Assembly (NCBI RefSeq): GCF_003971195.1
Contig: NZ_CP034593.1
Coordinates: forward strand, 1,550,001-1,614,000
Direction: 5' to 3'
DNA from: Flaviflexus ciconiae
GTDB lineage: Bacteria; Actinomycetota; Actinomycetes; Actinomycetales; Actinomycetaceae
Length of the DNA: 64,000 nucleotides
Part shown: positions 1-9,027 of the stretch, in pieces
Numbering within the stretch: position 1 is the stretch's first letter
Layout: every line of letters starts with the position of its first letter
Notes under the pieces: generated by a model
Told to the model about the DNA's origin: nothing
The model's input: the letters and a program-made list of their open reading frames with translations, nothing else
Databases searched by the model: none
Translations under genes and position numbers: made by a program

Positions 1-1
1 G

Positions 2-1408
2 AAGTCTGCGCAGGCCCAGGGGCCTTCGGCGGTTCTCCGCGAGGTCAAGGGCATGGTGTCCCTTCTGCACGAGGCCGGGATCGAGGTCATTCTCGACGTC
101 GTGTACAACCACACGTGCGAGGCCGGGATCGACGGACCGACCCTCTCCTGGCGAGGTTTTGGAGAATCGACGTACTACATGCAGGCGCCGGGCAACCCCG
201 GCGACTTCGAGGACGTCACCGGATGCGGTAACACGCTTGACTTCCGCCTGCGTCGCGTCATCCAGATGTCGCTGGATTCGCTACGTTACTGGGCCCAGGA
301 GGTCGGTGTTGACGGCTTTCGTTTCGACCTTGCCGTGGCGCTGGGACGCCAGGGCAGGGAGTTCAACTCCCACCATCCCTTCTTTGTCGCGATGACGACC
401 GATCCGGTCCTGCGTACCCGCAAGCTCATCACCGAGCCCTGGGATCTTGGACACAACGGGTGGCGGACCGGGCAGTTCCCCTCCCCCATGGCCGACTGGA
501 ACGACCGGTTCCGCAACGCAATCAGGTCATTCTGGCTGACCGACCAGCGCACCATGCTGAACGGTCACCGTCCCGCCGACTCCCGCGAGATGGTCACGAG
601 GCTCTCGGGCTCCGCCGACCTGTTCTCGCGCGGCCGCGTCCCCGGGGGACGCGGTACCTTCGCCTCCATCAACTTCGTTACCGCCCACGACGGCTTCACT
701 TTGCACGACCTCGTCACGTACGACCACAAGCACAACGAGGCAAACCGAGAAGACAACCGGGACGGCACGAACGACAACCGGTCGTGGAACCACGGCACCG
801 AAGGCCCCGACACGCTCCTCAGCAAGGAGCGGCAGAAGTCGATGAGGAACCTCATGTCCACCCTTCTGTTCTCGGCCGGCACTCCGATGCTGACGGCGGG
901 CGACGAGATTGGCCGCACCCAGTTCGGAAATAACAATCCGTACTGTCAGGACAACAGCCTGTCGTGGATCGACTGGCGCCTCACGCCCTGGCAGGAAGAC
1001 TTCCAGGCAACCGTGTCCTACCTGCTGCGGCTGCGCCGCGAACATCGCGTATTCCGACCCACCGGGTTCTTCACCGGAACTCCGCGCAACGGAGACCCGC
1101 TACCCGACGTCACCTGGATCGACCGGGACGGTGAGGAGATGCCGGCGTGGAAGTGGTTCGAGCCATCCTCGCGCACCTTCCAGATGCTACGGTCCGGACT
1201 GGGCCAAGACGTCGATGCCCTTATCCTCATCAACGGACTGAACAAGGACACCGAGTTCACGTTCCCCGTGGGACGCGGCAGGCCCTTCGATCTTGCCTGG
1301 GACTCGACCATGCCCCGGCCAAACGGTTTCCGCGAGCGCAAGCTACCCGGCTCGAGCATCGTTCTCGAAGCGCAGTCGATTCGTCTTTACCTATCGAACC
1401 CTGCCTAA
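2..1408 (+). CDS. glgX: Glycogen debranching enzyme GlgX, 3' part (5' end outside window)
   Basis: The reading frame is open from base 2 and stops at TAA 1406-1408, so only the C-terminal ~468 residues are present. It is a GH13 (isoamylase/GlgX-type) alpha-amylase fold enzyme that hydrolyses alpha-1,6 branches of glycogen. Visible motifs are the VVYNHT region, the nucleophile region GFRFDLAVALGR, the acid/base region LITEPWDLG, the third acid in TAHDGFTLHDL, and the GlgX-typical NDNRSWNHG. The A/C-domain end (RPNGFRERKLPGSSIVL) is normal. An earlier ATG at 53 is internal, because homology continues upstream of it. It acts with the glgE-treS-glgB genes downstream in alpha-glucan turnover, although trpS and three lipoprotein genes lie between. 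Confidence 0.93.
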   Translation, partial: KSAQAQGPSAVLREVKGMVSLLHEAGIEVILDVVYNHTCEAGIDGPTLSWRGFGESTYYMQAPGNPGDFEDVTGCGNTLDFRLRRVIQMSLDSLRYWAQEVGVDGFRFDLAVALGRQGREFNSHHPFFVAMTTDPVLRTRKLITEPWDLGHNGWRTGQFPSPMADWNDRFRNAIRSFWLTDQRTMLNGHRPADSREMVTRLSGSADLFSRGRVPGGRGTFASINFVTAHDGFTLHDLVTYDHKHNEANREDNRDGTNDNRSWNHGTEGPDTLLSKERQKSMRNLMSTLLFSAGTPMLTAGDEIGRTQFGNNNPYCQDNSLSWIDWRLTPWQEDFQATVSYLLRLRREHRVFRPTGFFTGTPRNGDPLPDVTWIDRDGEEMPAWKWFEPSSRTFQMLRSGLGQDVDALILINGLNKDTEFTFPVGRGRPFDLAWDSTMPRPNGFRERKLPGSSIVLEAQSIRLYLSNPA

Positions 1409-1497
1409 ACTAGTCCCGCAACACCGGCCCGTAACTATTCCGGTAGCTCCGGGCCCCGATCAGTAGCACAACCGGTAACCACCGGAAAGGATCACCC

Positions 1498-2622
1498 ATG
1501 TCCAGTGACGACACCACCGATCTCGAACCAACGGATCTCGAGTCGACGATGGACGCGGCCTCGCTTCGCCACGCGGAGCAGGTCAGCGACGATCTCAAGC
1601 AGAAGATCACCGAGGACGCCTCCCCGTTCAGGATGCTGACCGGAGACCGCCCCACCGGCAATCTCCACCTCGGCCACTACTTTGGCTCGCTCCGCAACCG
1701 CGTCGAACTGCAGAACGCGGGTGTCGAAAGCTGGCTGATCGTCGCCGACTACCAGGTCATTACGGACCGCGACGCCGTTGGCGAGATCCGGGATCGCGTC
1801 TATGGGCTCGTCACCGACTACATTGCCGTCGGAATCGACCCCGAGAACGCAGTGATCTTCCCGCACTCGCAGATCCCTGCTCTCAACGAGCTGGTTTTGC
1901 CGTTCCTGTCGATCGTCACGGACTCCGAGCTGCGTCGTAACCCCACGGTTAAAGCCGAGCTGGATGCGACGGGTGGTCGCCCCATGTCCGGCCTGCTCCT
2001 CACCTACCCGGTGCACCAGGCCGCGGACATCCTGTTCTGCAAGGCCAACATTGTGCCGGTCGGTAAGGATCAGCTGCCCCACCTCGAACAGGCCCGCGTC
2101 ATCGCCCAGCGCTTCGACAAGCGCTACGGCCGGGCCAAGGGCGCCAAGCACCCGATCTTCCCCCGACCGCAGGCACTCCTATCCGAGGCACCCTCGGTTC
2201 TTGGGCTTGACGGCCAGAAAATGTCGAAGTCGCGCGGCAACACGATCGAGCTCGGCATGACTGCCGACGAGACGGCGAAGCGCCTGAAGAAGGCCGTGAC
2301 CGACTCGGAGCGGATGATCACCTACGATCCGGTGAACCGTCCCGAGGTCTCCAACCTCGTCCAGCTCACGGCGCTTGCCACCGGTAAAGACCCGGTCGAG
2401 GTTGCCGACGAGATCGGCAACGGAGGCGGGGGAACCCTCAAGAACGTAACCACCGAGGCAATCAACGAAATGTTGGCCCCGATCCGTGCCCGCAGAACCG
2501 AACTCGAGAACAACCAGGACTACGTCCGTGACGTTCTCAAGGCCGGAATTGAAAAGGCCAACGCCCAGGCAGAAGAGACCCTCCGAGAGGTCCACGAAGC
2601 CCTCCAGATGGTGTACCTGTAA
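1498..2622 (+). CDS. trpS: Tryptophanyl-tRNA synthetase
   Basis: Class Ic aminoacyl-tRNA synthetase charging tRNA-Trp in the cytoplasm; 374 residues. The HIGH-like motif is HLGH at residues 57-60 within TGNLHLGHYFGS, and KMSKS is at residues 241-245. The N-terminus carries an acidic ~40-residue extension before the Rossmann domain, so a start further in is possible. ATG 1498 is chosen because GGAAAGG lies about 7 bases upstream. The gene is 89 bp after glgX and is probably its own transcription unit or follows glgX. A stem-loop at 2702-2741 lies downstream. Confidence 0.95.
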   Translation: MSSDDTTDLEPTDLESTMDAASLRHAEQVSDDLKQKITEDASPFRMLTGDRPTGNLHLGHYFGSLRNRVELQNAGVESWLIVADYQVITDRDAVGEIRDRVYGLVTDYIAVGIDPENAVIFPHSQIPALNELVLPFLSIVTDSELRRNPTVKAELDATGGRPMSGLLLTYPVHQAADILFCKANIVPVGKDQLPHLEQARVIAQRFDKRYGRAKGAKHPIFPRPQALLSEAPSVLGLDGQKMSKSRGNTIELGMTADETAKRLKKAVTDSERMITYDPVNRPEVSNLVQLTALATGKDPVEVADEIGNGGGGTLKNVTTEAINEMLAPIRARRTELENNQDYVRDVLKAGIEKANAQAEETLREVHEALQMVYL

Positions 2623-3088
2623 AGAGGTAACCGAAGCGGAGAATAACGCGGTCGAAGGTCGATTCCTGCCACCGAAATAGCCCCCGCTCTTCACACTCTT
2701 TGAGGTGGGACAGCAACCCGCACAGGGCGCTGTCCCACCTCCGTCATATTCACCGTCCGTTTACCCTCCAGGCTCGCGCCACGCCAACTTCGGGCACTTT
2801 GGGCCGAACTCCCCGGGCACTACCCATGACCCTCAAACAACAGATAATTGAACAATCAACCGGCGATGGAAATCTCGCAAACACCATGCGTCATCAGGGC
2901 TTTTACGCAATCGTCCGAAATAAAGATGAGGGTTCGCCGCTATTCCGGCATGGGGACATAAGACCTTCGTCCCGGGTTTTTACGGCAAACATTGCCTACT
3001 TGCCATTCGCGTACCTGGAAATTCCATGTATTCTCGTTCTCGAAATTGCTTACGATCCGCTTCCATGGCGGAGTTCAAGGAGAATCAC
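2623..3088. other. Intergenic region trpS to first lipoprotein
   Basis: 466 bp with no credible gene. It contains the stem-loop at 2702-2741 and the promoter/leader region of the lipoprotein gene. Small open frames here have no ribosome binding site and no recognisable product. Confidence 0.6.
2702..2741 (+). terminator. Stem-loop after trpS, possible terminator
   Basis: A 12-bp perfect inverted repeat (GAGGTGGGACAG, 2702-2713, with CTGTCCCACCTC, 2730-2741) around a 16-base loop, 80 bp after the trpS stop. No clear U-tract follows, so termination is inferred from position only. Confidence 0.5.
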
Positions 3089-3445
3089 ATGCGTAACAAC
3101 ACCATGAAGCGTTCGTTCGTTGCAGCAGGCCTCGCCCTCGCTCTTCCGTTCGGCCTTGCCGCCTGCGGGGGCGACGACAAGCCCTCCAAGGAAGACGTCC
3201 GCGCCGGCCTTGACTCCATGCTCGCCGACCAGGGCATGGGCACCGAGGACCTCGAGCAGCTCGGCGTCGAAGGCGACATCGTCGACGACTACTTCAACTG
3301 CATCGTCGACGGCATCTACGATGACGTCTCGAACGACACCCTCAACGCTCTTGCCGACAACAACCCGGATGCTTCGCTGCCGTCCGAGGACCAGGAGGTC
3401 TTCCAGGACGCCACCACGGCCTGCACCTCCGAGCTCGGCTTCTAA
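3089..3445 (+). CDS. Small secreted lipoprotein, paralogue 1
   Basis: 118 residues. The start ATG 3089 is fixed by AAGGAG at 3077-3082. The N-terminus is a Sec signal peptide with a lipobox LAAC, so the mature protein is expected to be lipidated at that Cys and anchored outside the membrane; GGDDKPSKEDV follows. The mature domain has two further Cys (NCIVDGIYDDVS and a Cys near the C-terminus) that are kept in the two paralogues downstream and could form a disulfide. The charge is strongly acidic. I do not recognise the family or a function. A longer in-frame start at 3026 lacks a ribosome binding site and would put residues before the signal peptide. Confidence 0.8.
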   Translation: MRNNTMKRSFVAAGLALALPFGLAACGGDDKPSKEDVRAGLDSMLADQGMGTEDLEQLGVEGDIVDDYFNCIVDGIYDDVSNDTLNALADNNPDASLPSEDQEVFQDATTACTSELGF

Positions 3446-3594
3446 CAACAGCCTAAGGCGGAAGAGCAATGAGTAGACGTTCGTTGGCGGTTACTATCGC
3501 CATGTCTGCCCGTTCACTACTCCTGCTTAAGCCGCCCTGTCTGACTGCGCCAGGCCTGATGCATCGCATCAGCATGCAGGCCATCTAGACCCTT

Positions 3595-3632
3595 GTGCGG
3601 GCCGGACTTCTGTCCGGCCCGCACAGCTTTTA
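3595..3632 (+). terminator. Rho-independent terminator between lipoproteins 1 and 2
   Basis: 13-bp perfect stem (GTGCGGGCCGGAC 3595-3607 with GTCCGGCCCGCAC 3612-3624), loop TTCT, followed by AGCTTTTAA. It separates the two lipoprotein genes, so each is probably transcribed on its own. Confidence 0.85.
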
Positions 3633-3683
3633 ACTGCCTTGTTCACCGGCCGTCAACTACTTGCACTTCCATTAGGAGACAAA

Positions 3684-4046
3684 ATGCGTAGCAACACCAT
3701 GAAGCGCTCACTCGTTGTAACGGGTCTGGCACTTGCCCTTCCCTTCGGCCTTGCCGCCTGCGGCGGCGACGACAAGCCCTCGAAGGAAGACGTCCTCGCC
3801 GGTTTCGACCAGATGCTTGCCCAGACGGGAATGGATGAGACCTCTCTCGAATCCTTTGGCGTGTCGGGCGAGCAGATGGATAACTACGCGAGTTGCATTG
3901 TTGACGACATTTACGACGAGGTATCTGCGGACCTCCTCAACGCGGTCGCGGACGGCGATGCCGAGGCTCAGGTCGACATCAGCGAAGAAGACGAGGAGGT
4001 CGTCAACGACGCCGTCGAGGGTTGCCAGGGCGAACTCGGCATGTGA
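3684..4046 (+). CDS. Small secreted lipoprotein, paralogue 2
   Basis: 120 residues, start ATG 3684 with AGGAG just upstream (3674-3678). The signal peptide and the start of the mature protein (lipobox LAAC then GGDDKPSKEDV) are almost identical to the gene at 3089, also at DNA level, while the mature domain has diverged (SCIVDDIYDEVSADLLNAVAD, final Cys near the end). This indicates a fairly recent tandem duplication. It is expected to be exported and lipid-anchored. Function unknown. The in-frame ATG at 3639 lies within the terminator/leader region and is rejected. Confidence 0.8.
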   Translation: MRSNTMKRSLVVTGLALALPFGLAACGGDDKPSKEDVLAGFDQMLAQTGMDETSLESFGVSGEQMDNYASCIVDDIYDEVSADLLNAVADGDAEAQVDISEEDEEVVNDAVEGCQGELGM

Positions 4047-4116
4047 CGTGGCACCAACAATTTTTGCGCACCTGGTATCAACGCAGACACATCAGCTGCA
4101 CCCGCTGACCTTCCAA

Positions 4117-4153
4117 CGCCTTGCCCCGTAGCCGCGTGCTGCGGGGCAAGGCG
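4117..4153 (+). terminator. Stem-loop terminator after lipoprotein 2
   Basis: 12-bp perfect stem (CGCCTTGCCCCG 4117-4128 with CGGGGCAAGGCG 4142-4153), loop of 13. No strong T-run follows, so the efficiency is uncertain. Confidence 0.6.
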
Positions 4154-4315
4154 TCCCGACAGTGGATCTCATCTCACCGCGCCACTGTCGCGAACCGTTG
4201 CTCTCTCCCCACCTCCCTGCGCCGGCCCCTCCTGGGAAGCACTCCCCACCATTTCGTCCATTTTGTTTTCTGCGCGTTGTATCGTCGCTGTAGTAACCAG
4301 CAAAGGACTCAACTT

Positions 4316-4837
4316 ATGGCTAGAGCGCTTCTCCGTACCGGACTCATGCTCATCCTGCCCCTCGTGGCGGCGGGCTGTTCGACCGACTCTGAGGCCCCTG
4401 CTACCGATGGCAGTGCCGAAACAACGATGTCGCCAACCGACGATGGCTTGAGCCCCGGGATCAATGACGGACCGCAACCCGGCCAGCCCGAGCCATCGGT
4501 AGAAGCCACCGAGGCCAGCCCAACAGCAGACGAGTCCGAGGACGCAGACGAGGAAGACGTTCCCGGCCTACCCAGCCACGACGACGTCACCTCCGGTCTA
4601 CGAACGATGATCGTGGCCGAACTGGGGCTTGCCGAGGATGAAGTAGAAGATCTCAGCGCTGCCGGCGTGCTCGAGGAGTACTACTCCTGCATCACCGACC
4701 AGGTCTATGACACCCTGTCCGCCAACGCCCTGCAGGCACTGGCCGACGCTGACCTCAATGCGGAACTGAGCGTTGAAGATTCCGCTATCTTCAACGAGGC
4801 CACCACCACCTGCGGCGAACTGATCACCGCGGATTAA
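4316..4837 (+). CDS. Lipoprotein, paralogue 3 with acidic Pro/Thr/Glu linker
   Basis: 173 residues; ATG 4316 preceded by AAAGGA. Signal peptide with lipobox VAAGC. After the lipid Cys comes a ~75-residue low-complexity linker rich in S, T, P, E and D, then a ~95-residue domain with the same pattern as the two preceding lipoproteins (HDDVTSGLRTM, YYSCITDQVYDTLSANALQALAD, and a Cys close to the C-terminus). It is therefore a diverged third member of the family, held further from the membrane by the linker. Function unknown. An upstream in-frame ATG at 4121 overlaps a stem-loop and has no signal-peptide logic. Confidence 0.78.
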   Translation: MARALLRTGLMLILPLVAAGCSTDSEAPATDGSAETTMSPTDDGLSPGINDGPQPGQPEPSVEATEASPTADESEDADEEDVPGLPSHDDVTSGLRTMIVAELGLAEDEVEDLSAAGVLEEYYSCITDQVYDTLSANALQALADADLNAELSVEDSAIFNEATTTCGELITAD

Positions 4838-5101
4838 TTCGTGCACGGCACCGCACATTTCATCCAACGAGACGGTTCCCAAACGAGCGACTTCCCCATA
4901 AACCAAGTCCAACAAGGTCGTTCCTGACACCCGCCGCGCTGGGTTGCGGTGGTGTCGACAAAGTGCGCTTAGAACTTCCCTACCCCTACTCCCTCCCCAC
5001 TCGCCTCTCCCTGTCCCCTAACAGCGCTCCCACACTTCCCCAGCGATTTCATGCTTGGCGCAATCACGGGCAATCATGCAACCTAGATCACAGGTATTCG
5101 A

Positions 5102-5116
5102 TAGGGTTATGCCGTG
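5102..5116 (+). promoter_or_regulatory. Candidate -10 element for a leaderless glgE transcript
   Basis: TAGGGT at 5102-5107 fits the actinobacterial TANNNT -10 and lies 6 bases before GTG 5114, the spacing expected if transcription starts at the initiator codon. No Shine-Dalgarno sequence precedes this GTG. No good -35 is visible. Confidence 0.4.
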
Positions 5117-7204
5117 ACTACTTCAAGCAATTCCCGGGATACCCGGAAGCCTGCAGGCCAGGATCGTCGTACTGTTTCTACCGATACGCCGACTGAGTCG
5201 GCACGCCCGCGGCGCGCGGCTTTCGCACCCGTCGGCCGCATTCCGATTATTGACGTATCGCCGGTCATTGAGGACGGCAGGTGGCCCGCGAAGGCCACCG
5301 TCGGCGAAGCCTTCCCCGTACGTGGAACCGTTTTCCGCGAGGGCCACGACGAGTTCAGTGCCGAAGCGGTGCTGACGCGCCCCGACGGCACCGAGGCTCA
5401 GCGCGTACGCATGGTCGACACGAAGCCGGGGCTCAACCGCTACGAAGGCTGGGTGGTCCCGGACGCGACCGGCACCTGGTCATTCCACATTGAATCCTGG
5501 TCCGATCCCTATCGCACGTGGGAGCACAACGCGACCGTCAAGATCGAGGCCGGTGTCGACGAGCGGCTCATGATCGACGAAGGAATTGCTGTCCTCACTC
5601 GAGCGGCCGAGAATGCACCGGCGGATTCTGCTGAACGCACGACGCTCGCGGCGGCTGCCGACGCTATGAAGGGCGAGGGCACGCCCGCCTCGTTGCTTAC
5701 GCACGGTCTCACAACCGCCGTCCATGATGCGCTGTCCCGGTACCCGTTGCGGGACATGATGACCTACTCTGCCGAGTACCTGGTGAACGTTGACAGGGAG
5801 CTTGCCCTGTATGGCTCCTGGTACGAGTTCTTCCCCCGCTCCGCGGGAGCATTCCAGCGCCCGGACGGCACCTGGGTACCCGGCACCCTGAAGACCGCCA
5901 CGGAGGAGCTGGATCGCATTAAGGCTATGGGCTTCACCGTCGCCTACCTGACCCCGATCCACCCGATTGGCTCAACAAACAGGAAGGGCCGGAACAACAC
6001 GCTGACGGCGGAGCCGGGCGACCCCGGTTCGCCCTACGGCATAGGTTCGGAAGACGGCGGGCACGACACGATCCACCCCGATCTCGGTACCTTCGAGGAC
6101 TTCGACCGCTTAGTTGCTCGCGCGCGCGAGCTCGATCTCGAGGTTGCTCTCGACATTGCTCTCCAGGCCTCCCCCGATCACCCCTGGGTGACAGAACATC
6201 CGGAATGGTTTACGACCAGGCTTGATGGCACGATTGCCTACGCGGAGAACCCACCGAAGAAATACCAGGACATTTATCCGCTGAACTTTGACAACGATCC
6301 CGAGGGGATCTATGTCGCAATCAGGGACATGCTGACGCTGTGGGCGGATCACGGAGTGACCCTGTTCCGCATCGACAATCCGCACACGAAGCCACTCCCG
6401 TTCTGGCAACGACTCCTTGCGGAGTTCCGCGAGACGTACCCGGATGTCATTTTCCTTGCGGAGGCATTCACGAAGCCCCCGATGCTGCAAACGCTCGGCG
6501 CTATTGGCTTCCACCAGTCGTACAACTACTTCGCGTGGCGCAACGAGAAGACCGAGATCGAAGAGTATCTCATGGAGCTCGCCTACGAGACCGATCACCT
6601 GGTCCGCCCGGCCTTCTGGCCAACCACGCACGACATTCTCACGCCCTACATGCAAAGGGGTGGCGTTCCCGCCTTCGCTATCCGCGCTATTCTCGCTGCC
6701 ACCGGCGCTCCGACGTGGGGTATCTACTCCGGGTATGAGCTCGCGGAGAACATTGCGCGCCCGGGTGCCGAGGAGCAAATCGACAACGAAAAGTACCAGT
6801 TCAAGTCGCGCGACTACGGCCTGGGTGACTCCACGGGAATCACCCCGCTGTTGACGAAGCTCAACGCCGTGCGTGCCGCACACCCGGCACTGCAGCGCCT
6901 GCGTAACGTGACGATCCATCCGACAACGTCGGACAAGATCATCTGCTTCTCGAAGAAGATGAGGGACGGCGAAGGCAAGCAGGACACTGTCATTGTTGCC
7001 CTGAACCTCGATCCGTTTATCACCCACGACGCTCTCATCGATCTTGATTTTTCGACGTTGGGCCTCGGAGATGATTATCATGGCGGTTCTATCATCGTTG
7101 ACGACGAGCTGACGGGGCAGACATTCGAGTGGGGGCAGCGGCCCTTCGTCCGCCTCGATCCCCACGGCTCGGCTGCCCACATCCTGTCAGTGAGGATTCC
7201 GTGA
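5114..7204 (+). CDS. glgE: Alpha-1,4-glucan:maltose-1-phosphate maltosyltransferase GlgE
   Basis: 696 residues, the usual GlgE length. It transfers maltosyl units from alpha-maltose-1-phosphate to the non-reducing end of alpha-1,4-glucans. The layout is an N-terminal beta-sandwich domain (about 25-140, [14 protein letters not shown]), a helical insert, then a GH13_3 barrel. The nucleophile is D421 in [10 protein letters not shown] and the acid/base is E450 in [10 protein letters not shown]; the GlgE-specific [10 protein letters not shown] follows. The start is GTG 5114, with no ribosome binding site but a -10-like TAGGGT 6 bases upstream, suggesting a leaderless mRNA. The stop overlaps the treS start (GTGA), so translation is coupled. 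Substrate is supplied by the maltokinase half of the third gene. Confidence 0.95.
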   Translation: MTTSSNSRDTRKPAGQDRRTVSTDTPTESARPRRAAFAPVGRIPIIDVSPVIEDGRWPAKATVGEAFPVRGTVFREGHDEFSAEAVLTRPDGTEAQRVRMVDTKPGLNRYEGWVVPDATGTWSFHIESWSDPYRTWEHNATVKIEAGVDERLMIDEGIAVLTRAAENAPADSAERTTLAAAADAMKGEGTPASLLTHGLTTAVHDALSRYPLRDMMTYSAEYLVNVDRELALYGSWYEFFPRSAGAFQRPDGTWVPGTLKTATEELDRIKAMGFTVAYLTPIHPIGSTNRKGRNNTLTAEPGDPGSPYGIGSEDGGHDTIHPDLGTFEDFDRLVARARELDLEVALDIALQASPDHPWVTEHPEWFTTRLDGTIAYAENPPKKYQDIYPLNFDNDPEGIYVAIRDMLTLWADHGVTLFRIDNPHTKPLPFWQRLLAEFRETYPDVIFLAEAFTKPPMLQTLGAIGFHQSYNYFAWRNEKTEIEEYLMELAYETDHLVRPAFWPTTHDILTPYMQRGGVPAFAIRAILAATGAPTWGIYSGYELAENIARPGAEEQIDNEKYQFKSRDYGLGDSTGITPLLTKLNAVRAAHPALQRLRNVTIHPTTSDKIICFSKKMRDGEGKQDTVIVALNLDPFITHDALIDLDFSTLGLGDDYHGGSIIVDDELTGQTFEWGQRPFVRLDPHGSAAHILSVRIP

Positions 7205-9021
7205 CTTCATCCCTTTCTGTAACAACCAACTCCTCCCCGTTTGGCGACCTCGGACGCCCCGGACTGAGCGACGATCCAAAATGGTACGAGACTGCTGTCT
7301 TCTACGAAGCGTTGCTACGTGCGATACACGACTCGAACGGGTCCGGTATTGGCGATATGCGCGGCCTTATCAGCAGGCTCGACTACCTCCAGTGGCTCGG
7401 CGTTGACTGCATCTGGATCCCGCCGTTCTATCCCTCCCCGATGAGGGACGGTGGCTACGACATCTCGAACTACACGGCGATCAAGTCGGAGTACGGGACG
7501 ATCGATGACTTCACGGAGCTCGTCGACGAGGCGCACGCCCGCGGGATCAGGATCATCATCGACCTCGTCATCAACCACACTTCCGATCAGCACCCGTGGT
7601 TCCAGGCCTCCCGGGCCAATCCGGATGGTCCCTACGGAGACTTCTACGTATGGTCCGATACGGATGAGAAATACGAGGATGCTCGCATCATCTTCATCGA
7701 TACAGAGGCATCGAACTGGACGTTTGATCCGGTGCGCCGCCAATACTACTGGCACCGCTTTTTCTCCCATCAGCCAGACCTGAACTTTGAGAACCCGGCC
7801 GTACAGGAAGCCATCTTCGATGTGCTCCGCTACTGGTGCCGCATCGGGGTTGATGGCTTCCGTCTTGATGCGATCCCCTACCTCTTTGAGGAAGAGGGCA
7901 CGAACTGCGAGAACCTCCCGCAAACCCACGCATTCATTGCGTCCCTGCGGAAAATGATGGACGAGGAATTCCCCGGCCACATTCTCCTCGCGGAAGCCAA
8001 TCAGTGGCCGGAAGATGTTGTCGAATACTACGGCACGGACGAAGCCCCCGAATGCCACATGTGCTTCCACTTCCCCGTTATGCCCAGGATCTACTACTCG
8101 CTGCGCGAACAGCGGGCCACCTCGATTAAGGAAATCCTGGCAGCAACCCCCGATATTCCACGGGGTGCCCAATGGGGCACGTTCCTCCGTAACCACGATG
8201 AGCTCACGCTCGAAATGGTGTCGACCGAGGAGCGCGCGGCCATGTACGGCTGGTACGCTGAGGATCCCCGAATGAGAGCAAACGTCGGTATCCGCCGGCG
8301 CCTCGCACCCCTGCTCGGTAACTCTCGGCCCGAGATCGAACTGGCAAACGCCCTGCTCCTGTCGCTACCGGGTTCACCGTGCCTGTACTACGGCGACGAG
8401 ATCGGCATGGGAGACAATATTTGGCTCCCCGACCGCGACAGCGTACGCACCCCCATGCAGTGGACACCGGACCGCAACGCCGGTTTCTCCACCGCCGACC
8501 CGGGCAAGCTCTACCTGCCTCCCATCCAGTCGCTCGTCCACCACTATCAGGCCGTCAACGTTGAATCGCAGCTGGTCCAGCCCTCCTCGCTCCTGCACTG
8601 GACGCGCGGCATGCTGGAGATCCGCAAGCAGCACCCGGTGCTCGGCTCCGGTGCCTTCGAGATCCTGCCCACCGACAACGAGGCCGTTCTCGCCTACCTC
8701 CGGTACGACGAGGACGAAACCGTCCTATGCGTCATGAACATGGCAAACACGCCCCGTGCGGCAACAATCAATCTGCCGGAACGCTACGGGAACTGGCGGA
8801 CGACAGACGTGTTCGGCGGAGCCGGTTTCCCGAATATCACGGAGGACGCCACCTACCTGGCAACGCTGGGTTCGCGCGATTTCTTCTGGCTCACCGTGTC
8901 CTCCCCGGAACTCGTGGAAGCAGCACCGGTGGACGGCATGCCCGCCAAGGTGGAGCCCCGCGAAGACCGCTTCGAAGCGGCTGCCGTCCCCTCCCCGATC
9001 CAGCCCCTAGAGAAGGAATAG
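7201..9021 (+). CDS. treS: Trehalose synthase / maltose alpha-D-glucosyltransferase TreS
   Basis: 606 residues from GTG 7201, which overlaps the glgE stop; GTGAGG lies 7-12 bases upstream. An earlier in-frame ATG at 7129 lies deep inside glgE and is not used. It interconverts trehalose and maltose (GH13_16). Motifs: [15 protein letters not shown], nucleophile D223 in [10 protein letters not shown], acid/base E265 in [12 protein letters not shown]333 in [10 protein letters not shown], and the C-domain [15 protein letters not shown]. No maltokinase domain is fused to its C-terminus (as happens in some TreS-Pep2 proteins); the kinase is in the next gene instead. In the GlgE pathway it delivers maltose for phosphorylation. 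Confidence 0.95.
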   Translation: MTSSLSVTTNSSPFGDLGRPGLSDDPKWYETAVFYEALLRAIHDSNGSGIGDMRGLISRLDYLQWLGVDCIWIPPFYPSPMRDGGYDISNYTAIKSEYGTIDDFTELVDEAHARGIRIIIDLVINHTSDQHPWFQASRANPDGPYGDFYVWSDTDEKYEDARIIFIDTEASNWTFDPVRRQYYWHRFFSHQPDLNFENPAVQEAIFDVLRYWCRIGVDGFRLDAIPYLFEEEGTNCENLPQTHAFIASLRKMMDEEFPGHILLAEANQWPEDVVEYYGTDEAPECHMCFHFPVMPRIYYSLREQRATSIKEILAATPDIPRGAQWGTFLRNHDELTLEMVSTEERAAMYGWYAEDPRMRANVGIRRRLAPLLGNSRPEIELANALLLSLPGSPCLYYGDEIGMGDNIWLPDRDSVRTPMQWTPDRNAGFSTADPGKLYLPPIQSLVHHYQAVNVESQLVQPSSLLHWTRGMLEIRKQHPVLGSGAFEILPTDNEAVLAYLRYDEDETVLCVMNMANTPRAATINLPERYGNWRTTDVFGGAGFPNITEDATYLATLGSRDFFWLTVSSPELVEAAPVDGMPAKVEPREDRFEAAAVPSPIQPLEKE

Positions 9022-9027
9022 CACACC

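Noticed and set aside
286-1359. Long minus-strand open frames opposite glgX
   Set aside because: Antisense shadows of a high-G+C gene; no ribosome binding sites or protein motifs.
2700-3107. 135-residue plus-strand open frame between trpS and lipoprotein 1
   Set aside because: Runs through a stem-loop and a region without coding character, has no start signal, and overlaps the lipoprotein start.
6110-7180. 356-residue minus-strand frame opposite glgE
   Set aside because: Exact antisense of a conserved gene; composition follows the glgE third-codon pattern.
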